Positions 45,864 through 57,948 are shown, counted from the first letter of the stretch. The stretch is 64,000 nucleotides of DNA from Trileptium ribeirensis (GCA_030248225.1 JASANE010012179.1:1-64000), one strand, 5' to 3'. Program-made: numbers and translations. Notes: generated from the letters alone by a model not told the origin.

Positions 45864-47334
45864 CTAACTAAAAAAGCTACTACAACAACTGGGCGACTAA
45901 TAGCAAAATTGCTGCAGAAACTATGTCACTTTTAGAAAAACTGCTATAGGGTGTTTGCAACCACTGGGTGAAATCTGACTTTTTTGATACAACTGATATA
46001 AAATTTTTATGAAATTCTAGACGCTTGTTGCCGCGTTATACACGAACAAATTAAATTTTCCAGCACTTTCACCTATAAATACAGTTTATCCATTTGTGGC
46101 CCGGCCTTGAGGTGATGTAAAGATCTCGCTAACCAAATTAATTAAGAAACGGTTTGGCTGATTCACCTGCTTTATACTAAAAATGAATTTTTCTAAACTT
46201 ATATATTTTATATGTGTTATTTTATATTATGATCTAAATGTTTTGTTTTACAAAAAAAACTGACAAAAATGTATATTTTATTATATGTGAGCTTTTTTAA
46301 AATGTACATGCCGACGTGATGTATTGACTGTTATAGCGAAATCATTTCAAGCGGAAATACATAGCTGTGCGCGGATAACCACCGGCCGGTGACCCGCTCA
46401 AATTTTGAGCCTACGGGTAGCAGGTATCCTCGAGTAGTGGCTTTGGTCGCGCATAGGGAGTACTCGTAACGTACATAATTCTGCACGTTCAGCGGTCGCC
46501 TATATTACGAAATGGCTTAGTGGTTATGTCTTGTTAATGGCAACAAGACATAAATTGTGCCCGTTTATTGAGCCATGCTCTAAAAATTTAATGGATTTTT
46601 TAGCACCCTCTATCGAAATACAATGTTGGTTATATCCTTTAATGAGTATTTCGTGGATCCATTTAGAATGCGATCACTGTTATTAAAATGACTAAACTGT
46701 GCCTGTTTCTGAACGATGTTCACTAGTGGCGGTGAACAAGCCTCCAATTTTCGCGGTTTCCCGCGCGCTTTACTTTTTTTGCGGCAATGACACATATCAG
46801 CGAAATCTCGTTTTAATACACCGTAGTACAGCATCGCATTTCTATATGCGTAGTCACTATGCACCTCCATTTCATTAATTTATAATCTCGTGCACGACAA
46901 TATTTGAGCAAGTCCTAATTGTGTTATGCGTGCTTTCACCAAAACTATAGTTTGTTACAAGTTAATATAAATATGTAAACTCTACTAGTCAGTGAAGCGA
47001 CAAGGAATTGTGAATGTGAGCGGCAGCATTTACGTTTATTTTGAATTTGTCTGTGACTAATGCGGCGTTCACGTTATAATGTCCCCAACGTTTGGAACCT
47101 ATGTACCCCTCACAGTGTCAGACACACTGTTGACAACAGGTGTCTCAGACCCCCATGTTTTTAATAAATTTTTTTAAAACTTAAAACTTTTTAAAATTTT
47201 TAAAACAATTATGTACAGTTAAATTTAACAGGTTCGCGGAGTTAAAGGAATAGTGGAAAGTTTTCGTGTTTAGTTAATGTGATAAAAGCGGCGACACTAC
47301 CGACGACAATATTTGTAATTATGTTTACCATACA
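45864..47334. other. Spacer between inverted arms, one possible small coding segment
   Basis: AT-rich. Apart from the minus-strand frame at 46610-46870 I see no features. A 40-bp block at 47068-47107 ('gttcacgttataatgt', 'cgtttggaac') recurs at 48027-48060. Confidence 0.4.
46610..46870 (-). CDS. Hypothetical 86-residue frame, uncertain
   Basis: An ATG-started minus-strand frame of mixed composition, with a basic stretch (CRKKSKARGKPRKLEACS) and an AATAAA about 60 nt after its stop. I recognise no family. It lies between the arms of an inverted repeat, so it could be transposon-derived or chance. No splice evidence, no upstream promoter seen. Confidence 0.15.
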   Translation of the reverse strand: MEVHSDYAYRNAMLYYGVLKRDFADMCHCRKKSKARGKPRKLEACSPPLVNIVQKQAQFSHFNNSDRILNGSTKYSLKDITNIVFR

Positions 47335-47608
47335 GAATATATTGCTGCTACAATACTAACTATCTGCTTTTGACTAGCCATTTGTGCGGTTGTGCAACAC
47401 AAGCCAATATTATTGTAGGGGCAATATTTTTGCTTCTGCTATTGAGGGTGCAATAAAAGCCAATGTTATTGTCGCAGCAATATTTTAGCTTGTGCTATTG
47501 ACTGCACTATGTTTGCAATAACACAAAGCGATGACAATATTGTTTTTTTACAAGGTCGCTGTAATAGCTTACATTGTGCAATTCGTGCTCGCACTTCTCT
47601 GTGAATGA
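47335..47608 (-). repeat. Inverted repeat, right arm
   Basis: Reverse-complement partner of 45185-45460. The pair encloses ~1.9 kb, so this is either a fold-back type element or two copies of one repeat inserted in opposite directions. Confidence 0.8.
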
Positions 47609-49889
47609 TGCACTACCTCGAAGACCTCCCTCCCCGTTGAGACCATCTTACCGCCGCCCCCCTTATGCTGACGAAGCTTCGACACCTATGACATATTACT
47701 ACATTAAACCAATCCTTTTTTATATTATGCTAGGGCTTAGACTAATCAGAAGCCTTTAAGGATAATCGTAAGTCCCTAGTAGACATCATACATTGTTTCA
47801 ATTCCAATGAGAATATGTTGAATTAAATAGGGATATGAGTGCTTTATAAATTTTCGCTGGAATTTGGAAATTCGAAATATCTGAAATTCGCTTGGGTTTG
47901 GGGACGCTGGGAGGCTTTAGATTCTTGTGGGAATTTCGGAGCCCCTTCCGATTACGTGAGCACAAATTATGATAGTATATTTTAATAACTTTTATGCCTA
48001 CCTTGGCCAATCTATCCTTTATGCTCCGTTCACGTTATAATGTTTCCTTCGTTTGGAACTTTTTACCCACTATGGTTGCGACTATACCGTAAAGACAGTG
48101 AAGGCCACACCCTTACTGTATAAATATTTATGAGGGTATCCGATACACCATATAGCTACTGCATCTTAGCATTACGTTGTCGGCGACACCATATAGCTAC
48201 TTTAATTTCGCGGAATGACGGACACCATCATAGCGGACACCATCATAGCTTATTTGATGTATATAAGAAATATATTTAGTAATCATTAGTTGTTTATTAA
48301 GAGAACACCAATACGCGTTACTTGTAAATGCTTCCTTATATTATGAAGGCTCTCTGACGATGCTAAGGCATTTAGTATAGAGACACGGAAAAGTCACAGC
48401 TTGCAGTAGCAAATAACGGAACTTTCTCAGCATTACGATAGCTCATAAAAGTTGTTTATTACGACATTCCATTCATCTTTTTCTGAAGCCAATTCTTTTC
48501 TAAATACTAAATTTTATGCATCACCTGCGATAAGATGCGTGCACATGGGCCGAATTATGTCACACGCCAAAACGATCCAGCTCAATATCACGCAGATAGT
48601 CCACCTTGACAATCAAAATTTAGAACAGCCTAGCTAGGTTATGCTTTTGTCAACGATAGTTCAGCTGGACTGTCCATTTGTCACTAGGAGTTGAGCCGAT
48701 CTTTTGTTATTAACAAGCCAGAGGCTTTTTAGTAAGCAAATTCACGCTTTCCTGTCCTTGTCTGCGACTGTGGAACATTTAAATGGAGAGAGTGCTTAAA
48801 CTAAGCTATTTTATATCTATACATGCCCATTGGTGGTAGTGGGTATTTACCTACCTGAGCTGTCGGACCTCCCTCGGCTAGAAGTGCGACCCCTCTCCGT
48901 AGCAGGTGGTCTACACCTCCACCACCCCTCACCACGCGCTTGAGGCGACTTTCTGATTCTCGAATGTGGGTATTTTCGCACCCCCAATGGCACTGTCTAC
49001 CCCCAAAAAGATGTCAAGATGTTTAAGTGTCGCCCGAGGAAAGGGGTGCCTGAGGCTCAGGGAGATAATCAACCTCTACCCCTCTATGTTTTAGACTTAT
49101 TTAAACAAGTTTGATTTGTAGCATGTAAAATGGTCATCTTGATGGGATGAACAACACAAGGGATTTGTAGATGAAAGAAGTCTGACATTAGATTCTTACC
49201 GGCTGGCGTGTTCCCGGAACAGGGGGCACAGACCCGGGAACATGGAGGGAAGATTCTCCCACCAACAGAAATCACAAGCTGTGGATGCGTTGTTTGTTCT
49301 GACAACCTTCTTAGAAAACAGAGGCACATGAATTATCGATGACAGCGACAGAAAAAGAAATTTTCAGAATTTACTCCTAGCGCCTGCAGTGGAAACTCCG
49401 TTGTCTTCGCTCACTGTGTTCAAATATTACAGGGCCACTCACCTTATGTTTTTACTATTTTACCAAACGAATGAAAATGCAACAAAAACGATATGCGTGT
49501 CGTAAAGGCATATACAAAGTACGATAAATTCAACTGTAAGATGTCAAATAATCGGGGTAGCACCATTTTGTCTGCAGCTAATCGGGATAAATTCCCCCAG
49601 ATATTTTTGGTACTCCTTATACGATTGAGTTGGACTGTGACCACGGTTACAGAGATAGAAGTAAAGCGAACTGAAACGGCGCAGTGTAGGCTACAGTGAA
49701 GGCTTTTGCTCAGAATACCTATTTATTAACCATTCGTCACGAAACATGATCATATTAATATAATGGCTACTAGCGAAATTCTGGTACCAAAAATTTCAAG
49801 ATTTGAATCTCATAGAGGCTTCATGAAAGATATAAGTCATAAATCGAAACTATAAGTTCAGAACCTGACCGTCCTTTAATACATATTTA
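47609..49889. other. Intergenic, little recognised
   Basis: An R2 end fragment near 49330-49430 ('tcctagcgcctgcagtggaa') and the 48027-48060 repeat block are the only identifiable pieces. No gene is supported. Confidence 0.45.
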
Positions 49890-49911
49890 TGTAATAACCG
49901 GTGACGCAGCT

Positions 49912-50370
49912 GCATGGCGCAACTTCCTAACACCATGCCCCTACGACCCCGGCTATCGTAACCTCAAGGGTGGACCATGACTACTAAAATTTTAATCCTA
50001 CTCTTGGTCAGACCCAAGAAGCTACGCAGCTTCGCTGGCCGCAGGCTTCACGGGGTGTGTTCGGACCCCGCCCGAAAGGTTGCGCACGTGTCTAGTATCG
50101 GGTAAGATTTCTGAGGTCCCCCAGGGAGGCTAGCACCGACACTTGCTCGCAGGTCATGGAGCCTAGCCGCTATTCCCTATCTTAGACTCATCGGAAGTTG
50201 TTTAGCTCTATTTTAGTGTGATAAGGGTTGAAATCAATTGTGAAAGAGTCCCTAGAAATTTAGAGCTCAAGTTGAGTTACCTAGTTAAGATCGCGGTATG
50301 CTCCGTGGTAGAGCATTGACTTATGTGGCCCCCACAGGGTTCCGACGAGCCCTGAGTGTTTAATGTCGGA
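49912..50370 (+). ncRNA. Predicted structured RNA domain at the 5' end of element B
   Basis: Counterparts of the helices in element A: GCATGG/CCATGC (49912-49917 with 49933-49938), CGGGGT/ACCCCG (50051-50056 with 50065-50070), GGCTAG/CTAGCC (50128-50133 with 50163-50168) enclosing CTTG/CAGG, and the pseudoknot CAGGG/CCCTG (50335-50339, 50350-50354) with TCCGAC/GTCGGA (50341-50346, 50365-50370). Paired substitutions relative to A preserve the helices. Confidence 0.55.
50293..50355 (+). other. tRNA-Cys-like segment in element B
   Basis: GGTATGCTCCGTGGTAGAGC followed by 'attgact' closely resembles the 5' half of eukaryotic tRNA-Cys, with a D-arm GCTC/GAGC (50300-50303, 50311-50314). 'GGGTTCCGAC' is B-box-like. 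The anticodon arm and acceptor stem do not form. It overlaps the pseudoknot. Element A has no equivalent D-arm. Confidence 0.4.
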
Positions 50371-51118
50371 TTATCAATGGCGTGGCCTGCTTCCTCAAGA
50401 AATTCTACAAAGATCAAAGCTTATCGAAGGGACGAGTGTTCCTAAACAATAACGGGGCGGGACGAGTAAAACGGATCGGGGAAGCTTAGTAGTATCTTGC
50501 TGTGGTCGCTACGGTTCAACACAATGTAGTGGCACGGGACGTTAAAAGAGAACAGGGGAGGAGCGTGTAGTTATTCGCCAAGTTGCGAACTAGGGGCGGT
50601 TATCCCTGCTTCGACTCAATGTTAGTTAACTAATCAGCTATGCGGTGCCCTAAGCAGGGGCCCTAGAGTGCTTTGGAAGTTGTTCCTTAAGGCAGGTCGC
50701 TCTGGGCGTCGAATACTCAAGCAGGCGGAGGAAAAACGGTGATCAGAACTGAGTACGCGAGCTCGACAACATCGTTGGAGCGCTACGTAAGGCGACGCCG
50801 ACTCTAACGAGTGACAAGGGGTGCCTGGAAATTTATCCTCCAGATATACTCACATTTGTGCCTATGCCTGAAGTCACTCTATAGCGTTTGACATCCTTAC
50901 CTACCTAATAGTACGACTGACCGAACGACAAGTTAAACAAGCTAAAAGAAGGGGGAAATGGAATAGTCCCTAGGATTTAGGCCGACGGGATGCGGTCGGG
51001 GTGTTGCATGGCATGACGCGTTCTTATGGGCAACTTACGAAACGGTCATCCAGCCGATTGATTTCTATTCGAACTTGGTGTCGGGTTTTAGATGGGGAGG
51101 CGAGTCCTTTAGACGGAA

Positions 51119-51346
51119 TACGTTTAGCCGAAGGCTAAAACAGCCTCAATTCCTACCTATTGGGGTCGTTTGTACGAATCGGGCCATGGGCGATCGGCCC
51201 GGGACGCGTTCGCGTCTTTTGGTTTCCTTTTTTGTTGTTGTTTGGCTGCCTCTCTCTAACGCCTATCTTTCCTATTACACTGCACTGTTGCAGTGTCTCA
51301 ACTGCATTATAGTGCAGTTGAGTTATCATCGACTTAATGGTCGATG
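51119..51346. other. Hairpin cluster in element B
   Basis: Consecutive short perfect stems: TTTAGCC/GGCTAAA (51123-51139), GGGCC/GGCCC (51181-51200), GACGCG/CGCGTC (51203-51216), CACTG/CAGTG (51283-51295), AACTGCA/TGCAGTT (51300-51319), ATCGAC/GTCGAT (51328-51345). This density is far above the flanks. Confidence 0.6.
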
Positions 51347-51351
51347 TTGAT

Positions 51352-51432
51352 GTGTTCCTATGGCTGAATGGTTAAGACTAAAGATTCTGCAGCGGACTTA
51401 AAATCTCCGTGCAGGATCAACTCACGAAGCGG
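51352..51432 (+). other. tRNA-Leu(TAA)-like segment in element B
   Basis: TATGGCTGAATGGTTAAG is a good A box of the Leu/Ser type, and GGACTTAAAATC resembles the Leu(TAA) anticodon loop. The B-box position (GGATCAACTC) is poor and there is extra sequence between the arms. A decayed tRNA-derived segment is likely; a functional tRNA is not. Confidence 0.35.
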
Positions 51433-53639
51433 GAAAATATAACTGGCTGACACTGAAACTGTAGAAAAAGTGAAACTGGGCATACATAGTACATAGCCTA
51501 ACGGGCAAACCGAGCTAAAATCACAGAAAAGCTAAACTCAGCGATCAGCTCGCTCCAAGAAGAAAAAGGGGTTTTGCACTCGCCCGGTTTGGGGCCGAAA
51601 TGGCCCGGACGAGGAGGTAAGTTTCTTTATTTTTAGAAAGTCCTAAAATTTTGTTCACGGCGGGGACACAAGGTGTTTCTCCCGCAGAGGCGGTGTCTAG
51701 TGATGACGCAGGGGCAAGGTTTAGTTCTATCTCTTTTAGACAAGGGTCTCGAGAGAAGACCATTGCGTAGTGAAGTGGTGAACACCGGTAAACTTAGTTG
51801 TTTTCACCTAGTAGTTATTTGAGGTCCAAAACTTGTGTATCACCACAGAACGATGCACCATCATCCCAGGTCAATGTCGGCGAAATTTTGCCCAGCTGGG
51901 GGCTTGCTCCTCCAGCTCATCTTTAAACAAGCCGGGGGTCTAGAGGGGCGTCTAAAGTTAATCCGGTCAGTCGTCGTAAAGAAATTCCTACTCGAATGAG
52001 ATCCTTACAGAATTGATTTAGATGCCCTAAGGTCAAAGTCAAACAATTTAAACCGAGACGATCCCTAGACAGCAATCAGTTTAGAAAGCAAACACCTTAA
52101 ACTCAAGTGGTAATACCTAGAATTTGATCTGTCTTTTGTGATCCCAAATTTTCCTAACTCAAAGAGCAAAACGAAATTTTAAGGGTTTCCTAAAACCCGC
52201 AGAGGTTAGTCCTCCGTCCCTAATCTGCGATTCTGTCCAAGCTCAAACACGGCATGAGAATTGAACGATCAACTAGGCTGCAAATTTGGAAACCAAAATA
52301 GCAAAACCATTGAACAATTCTCTACTTTCCGTGGCATACACGTTCCAGAAATTTTACCGTGGTCGGCTCAGGAAAAGTCGTGGATCCTAACTCACAAGAA
52401 GCAAGTCATGTAAAACCTGGACGAGAAGCGTCCATTTTGTTGTGCCTTACCTAAGACCACGGGGAATCAGCAAGACTTCGAATTAGTCGAACGGTCCTCA
52501 CAGTGCTCTGCACGAACGTACCCTAAATCGCCTAACGCCTCCTACGTCGGAACTCGATTCTAGAGGTTGATTGCAGTTAAGATTGTGCATAGCTGTTCTG
52601 AGGGGACGGGGTGGGCGAAACCCAAACACGATTGATTCTACCTAGGGGCGAGAGACATGCTACATTCATGAGATACTTAAGTGAATGGCCTGTTACTCTT
52701 CATTCGGCAGGGAAACTAAACCCCTGCATCGACTAAACCGTCACGTACTTACGAACATTGATCCCTGGGGCAGCACCAGCTGAACCCCCTTCGCGAGGTA
52801 TGCACCTACGCGGAAAGCCTCGGTCCATCGAGTCGATCCAAAGCAAAAGCGAAAAGCGAAGTAAAAAAAAACAGAGCCGCATGAAAACCAAACATTCAAA
52901 ATAGTGCGTCGGAGCCGGTCAGTAAAGTCGACCGAACTCCGCGCTGTCGAAGTCCAACTGATTCGAAGATTCGACGCGTTGGTCGTAACCTCGAAATTTT
53001 TTGTCTGTAGGGAAGAATGGCGATTTTGTCGCCGTCCAATCGTTGGCGATTTCTTGACGCCCACTTTTTTGGATTTTCTGTGCAGTGTCCAATTGGGGAC
53101 ACTTACGGAAAATCGAATCTTGACGGCTACCGTAAACCGTCGATGTCCTTAGAGAGAGTCGGCTTCAATTAAATTTGCCGACATCAAGTTTGAATCTTCC
53201 GAGTACTCGGAAGTTGATCATCTGTGATTTTAACCCCGATTTTCTCATGAAACTTGAGCTTTTAAGCCCCAACTTCCAGCAATTAGTGCCGGATGTTCGT
53301 TGAAATTCGAGTCTTCTTTGCTTGATTTCCTGTCCCAGATTGGTTGGGTCAACATTAGCGACTTCCGGGACACTTGATTTCTAAGCCTTTTTGAATTTGT
53401 TTCTTTTTTCTCCTTGGTTTAACCGCCAACTCGTCGTCCCACGCAACGACCAGCAATCTGTCGAAGCTCTAACTGTTTGACGACCCCATCTGCTATGTCG
53501 CTTTTGTGGTGTTGACTTGCCGCCCTCCTAATTAAGCCAAATTTAACTTAGCCGATGACCCTCGTTCATGAGGACAGCGTGGAACTTCAAGAGAAATCGA
53601 GCTTGTTTGAAATTTCCATGTGACTGCCTATGCTTTACT

Positions 53640-54840
53640 GGCTCGCCGGGGGGAACCGGCGACGGGAAAACGTCCGTCTCGAGGTCAGAGACGGGGCTAA
53701 CCCTAACCTACTCCTAACAGGTTAGGGGCCCTGCTCCAAGTCCCCTGGAATCCGCGGGAGGGCCCTAAAGTCGCCCCCCGTTCGTCCTATCCGTCCATAC
53801 TTTGTCCGTCCGTAAAATTCTAAATTTTAGTGAGTTTTAGTACGTGATGTCCTCGTTCGTCCGTTTTTTCGGTGTCCTTAAATACATAGTTATATATATA
53901 CATATATATCCTTATACTTACACACATACACAAACACATCCACTACACACAGTTCGTACTAGACATGTTGGCGTCCTGAGCGACAGAAAGGTCGCTCAGG
54001 ATAAACACATACACACAGCACGTCAAACACAACAACATCAAAAACGACAAAGAAGAAAACCGACCAGAAATGTCGGTTAGAGAGAGAACGAGGACAAAAA
54101 GCGACGAGGACACGAAGAGGAAACGAAAGGGCGCGGGGAGGAAAGCGGGACAAGGGAGATCCCGGGGGAATGTCGAGGGGCTGGGGTCAGATTCGCTCCC
54201 AGGACGGAAAATGGTGTCGATTGATACCAAGCACAAGGGGGGTAGACATAGAAGCGGGTCGGGACCCATCTATGGGCTCCGATGTGTATTAGTGTGGGGA
54301 GCTTTAGCGGGCTCTCCTGCGTTAACGGATGGGCGGAGCGACACCCGCCGGGTATTGTTGGACTCGTCGCACAACGGCGATTTGAACGATACTGGGGCGG
54401 CAGGGATAAGAACGGTACTAAAATTGCAGCGATTAGAGAGAGTGGTGGCTACGGTAGGGGCGTTGTTGCTGGTTGTCCTGGGTTAACGGGGCGGCGGACC
54501 GAGACCCGCCGGGTATTTTCGGAGATGTCTCACCGAGACGAATCCAATGAGGGGCCATTTTAGAGTTGAGAGAAAAATCTCGAATTATCGGTGCCCATCA
54601 GCGGTTGACAACAGCTTTCTAGGCATCTTTGAATGACTGCCGCGAGCCAGCAGGGGCTCGGACGGAAGTCCGGCGCACATTGTTGGACTCAACTAGTCAC
54701 TATGAACAAAACGAGGGGTCGCATGCGCCGGTTCGAGAGTAGGGTAGGGGAACGAGGGTGTCGGAAGGTGGGGGCTGGCATTAGTTGCATACCACAACGG
54801 GCTACGGAAACGAAGCGGTTTTACCTGAGAGAGTTGTCCA
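53640..54840. repeat. 3' subrepeat region of element B
   Basis: Units containing 'gttaacgg-', 'gg-gga-cga-acccgccggg' and 'gtattgttggactcgtc' recur near 54317, 54481 and 54602. Upstream lies a TA/CA-rich microsatellite (53890-53960). Open frames of up to 138 codons here are repeat artefacts. Confidence 0.6.
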
Positions 54841-54865
54841 CAGGGCACACACACAAGTAGATACA

Positions 54866-55480
54866 TTTATATATTTTATATATGATATGTCCTAAATATA
54901 TGGAAGGTAACAGTCCCGGTTCCACGTTTCCAATCCCACCTAGCGTAAGTAGCGATTTTCTCTGCACGTTACAAGCGAAGTTTCGGCGTTGTCCGGGGCG
55001 TCTTTGGATGTCCAACCACAATTCCCCAAAGTGTTCTACCAGCCTGCTCCGGTTATTTTCCGGATCATGGTACAGTAGACGGTGACGGGTCTTCGAATTA
55101 ACCCGACATCCCTCGTCCCTTATAATCGCGAAAGCTACCAAAAGTATGATTTCCGCTTGTTGCGACTTGTTGTTTCGCGTGACCATTACTTACTATATCG
55201 CTAAAACCAAGTAAAGTTAATATTTTTGATTTCAGTCTTAACAAACTTGTTTTCTTGAGCGTGCAGCCCGAGGCCTCCTATTCCCGGACGGCCATAATCT
55301 TCAAAACATTAGCGTACAGAGGCGACTGGCTGGGGTTTTGCCTGATTCCCATTTCCTGTCGGTTCGGGGCTTACTGCCTTGCCTTCTAAAGCGGTTTAAA
55401 CGGCCTAATTCTCGTTATCCCGTTCCAATTGCTTCGCACCACACTCGTCCCAGTGATCAGACACGCAATAAGAATGATAC
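54866..55480. other. Flank of element B, nothing recognised
   Basis: Unique-looking sequence between element B and a tandem array. No coding or transposon features were found. Confidence 0.4.
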
Positions 55481-55803
55481 ATGAATCATGTTATAGGATC
55501 CGGCATAAAATGATAAACGGGTCACGTTTTGAAATACGACATAAAAATGATAAACGGATCATGGATAAAATGATAAACGAATCATATTATAAACTACGGC
55601 ATAAAATGGTAAACGGATCATGGCATAAAATGAAAAACGAATAATGTTATAAATTACGGCATAAAATGATAAACGAATCATGGCATAAAACGATGAACGA
55701 ATCATATTATAAAATACGGCATAAAAATGATAAACTAATCATGGCATGAAATGATAAACGAATCATATTATAAAATACGGCATAAAATGATAAACGAATC
55801 ATG
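55481..55803. repeat. Alternating ~36/25-bp tandem array
   Basis: The core 'ggcataaaatgataaacgaa' repeats about ten times, alternating between a long form followed by 'tcatattataaaatac' and a short form followed by 'tcatgg'. This gives a ~60-bp higher-order period. Confidence 0.88.
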
Positions 55804-57494
55804 AAAGGTGACAAACACACACCAATAAATTTAAAGTAACTTGCAACTGCATCCTAGAGCGCACCCTAGTGGGAGTGGTGGAACCAAGAATAAGAGGCGA
55901 CGGTGGAGGTAGTACAGTCACACTATTACTATATAGTTTCCTGTGCTCGACTGAGAAAAAACGTGAAAACAGCTTGAATCATTCCGGCGCTTCGGAAACG
56001 TTACCTTTGCTAAGCATTTCACCGGGCAACGATCGTACACCTTGCTTACCAAAGTTTTTGGTGCGTCACTAATTATTAACAATATTGTTGCTCTGGTTGT
56101 ACTATAATTATTATTATTTGACACTTATTCCAAATAGTTTATAAACATGCTCTCCCGCCTCAGAGGTCTAGAAAAAGTTGTGTCAGACCCATTTGATAAG
56201 TATAGTAGCAGTACAACAACTTATCTCAAAGCTAGCAAACACTTGAAAACGTAAAACAAAAGGCAAGACCGTCAAAAGCTACAAAAAACTAAGACAAATA
56301 AAGAAAAAAAAACGACAATCATAACGTTATCTACACAATGTCGCACGGAAAGACAAAAAATATTAAATCTAAATTTATATACTAAAAATTAAATTAAAAA
56401 AGATTAAATAATATAAATTCTGTGCAATGTTGACATGCCGTGGAATCTTTTTAGGTTTATCACACTGTCCCAAGTACATGATTTGTTCGCATACACTTTA
56501 ATAATTTTTAGTGAGATTGGATAGGGAATCCTAGTATCACAAGGACACCCGCGGCTACGCCCATGGTATTTATTAACAAAAATATGAATATGTTTACTCA
56601 AACAAATTTAGGTTATACTGCTCGCAGCGAAAACTTCTATGATCGTGTGAGAAATTTTACTGTTCTTACAATCAATAATTATTAGGTATCGTAGCTAGTT
56701 GAATGCGCTCTGCGTTACAATAGATTTCATTTATTGAATTTCAGGGCTGTTTTAGTGTAAGAATGGGTACTTTAACGTTACGTTGTCTCGGTTTCTCTAT
56801 GTTTTTACGTACGGATTGCTCAGCGTCTTGGCGAAAATCTAATTGCTAAGTGTAAAACTGTTGATTTAAACCAGTTCATGTGTTAATATTGAATATTAAC
56901 AATGGCTGTCCCAAAATTACAATGCTATTTTCATTTTGTTTACAAATATAGCGATCGCTTTTCCGCAAACTATGAACAGCGTTCTGCTTAGTAATGCCCT
57001 TCCAGGTAATTAAGTAGAAATTTTTTCATTTCTGTGAGTGGTGCAATTAGTTGTGAGAATCTCGCATCTTATACAATAAAATACATCCTAAGACGTAACA
57101 ATATACTTTGGCTATGTTAGAAACCTACTAACTGTATAAGATTCAAGTATAAGTATAACTCCTTCGTTGGTGTTATATATCGGGCTAGGTTACCCCCAGC
57201 GGCTTGTGGGTTGGACTTCATCCAGTCGTACCATGTGGCAGTGAAATAAATCAAAAAAATTGAGGAAGGGAAGGCGTTGATTTATGTTTGTCAGTAGCGG
57301 TAACTTTAAAACGTGTTCGTACCTTTTGCTACATAGTTCCCTAACTAAACGACCTAAAGTCTAAATCTTGTTACTTAAGTAATGAGTTTTATGAAAATTG
57401 TAATAATAGTCAACAAATGTAATATGCAGAACACGTTATTTCCCTATAGAAATACTCAAAGCCTTGCCTTTCTTGCCGGGAGGTTGGTGGGAAC
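55804..57494. other. Intergenic, nothing firmly recognised
   Basis: AT-rich. A 67-codon frame at 55869-56072 has a protein-like composition at its end, but it has no splice site or family match. Confidence 0.4.
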
Positions 57495-57668
57495 TTATTA
57501 TTATTATTATTATTATTATATAATATCAATTTTTGATTTGGGACCTGGCGATGAGAGCTTGGGGACCAAAGGATATGAAAAGCAGCCGTCAGGGGTTGGA
57601 TTCGAACCCACGACATCCCGCTCTTGGACCAACAAACAGGCGCTCTACCGACAGTGCTATTCCTGCCG
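57495..57668 (-). mobile_element. tRNA-derived SINE with (TAA)n tail, minus strand
   Basis: Read on the minus strand: A-box-like CGGTAGAGCGCC (57639-57650), B box GGGTTCGAATCC (57598-57609), then a ~75-bp body, ending in (TAA)n at 57495-57520. Different from the SINE at 6960-7147. The triplet tail suggests mobilisation by a LINE with a TAA-type 3' end. Confidence 0.8.
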
Positions 57669-57948
57669 GCGTCATAGCATTTACACAGCTTCTATGTTCA
57701 ACAGCACATTGTCTGTTACTAATATTTACGTCTGATAGCTGTTGAGACAAGCTAGTTGTCTGGGTTTCATGGGCGGCTCCCTGAGGTGTGCTATTTATGT
57801 ATGCACAGCGCTAGCGGTATTTGATCATGTTTCGCGGATGCTTATCTTTCGTATGAAAGATTAACTCTCTCACATGAATTATTGTGCTTTTTATACGATG
57901 TTGAGCAAACGTTTGAATCGTTTTGATGACAATATAGTATGTTAGTCG

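Larger units (their letters stand above)
49890..54865 (+). mobile_element. Element B: 4.98-kb ORF-less copy of the element A family
   Basis: Starts TGTAATAACCGGTGACG and ends AAGTAGATACA, with TTTA before (49886-49889) and after (54866-54869). The first ~3 kb matches element A in order: 'ctacgaccccggctatcgt', 'gttgcgcacgt', 'tgaggtcccccagggagg', a TGGACG/CGTCCA hairpin (52418-52434 versus 19306-19325 in A) and 'cgaccgaactc-gcgctg-cg' (near 52930 versus 19965). No recognisable protein is found in any frame. It is richer in G+C than its flanks. The 3' third differs from A and consists of ~120-165-bp subrepeats and CA-rich sequence. Interpretation as in A: solo LTR of a giant retrotransposon, or a Ginger-like or novel non-coding element. 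Confidence 0.78.

Noticed and set aside
53697..53730. Telomere-like CTAACC units in element B
   Set aside because: Only two or three imperfect units that form a hairpin with a following GGTTAG; not a telomeric array.
54070..54486. 138-codon open frame
   Set aside because: It lies in the GC-rich subrepeats of element B and has no family motif; other frames and the opposite strand are open too.
55481..55803. CRISPR-like array
   Set aside because: The repeats are contiguous and similar throughout, with no unique spacers, in a eukaryotic context.
55869..56072. 67-codon frame that could be a terminal exon
   Set aside because: The C-terminal half looks protein-like, but the acceptor is poor and no neighbouring exon was found.
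57590..57668. tRNA gene on the minus strand
   Set aside because: Good A and B boxes but no acceptor pairing, and a (TAA)n tail follows; it is a SINE.
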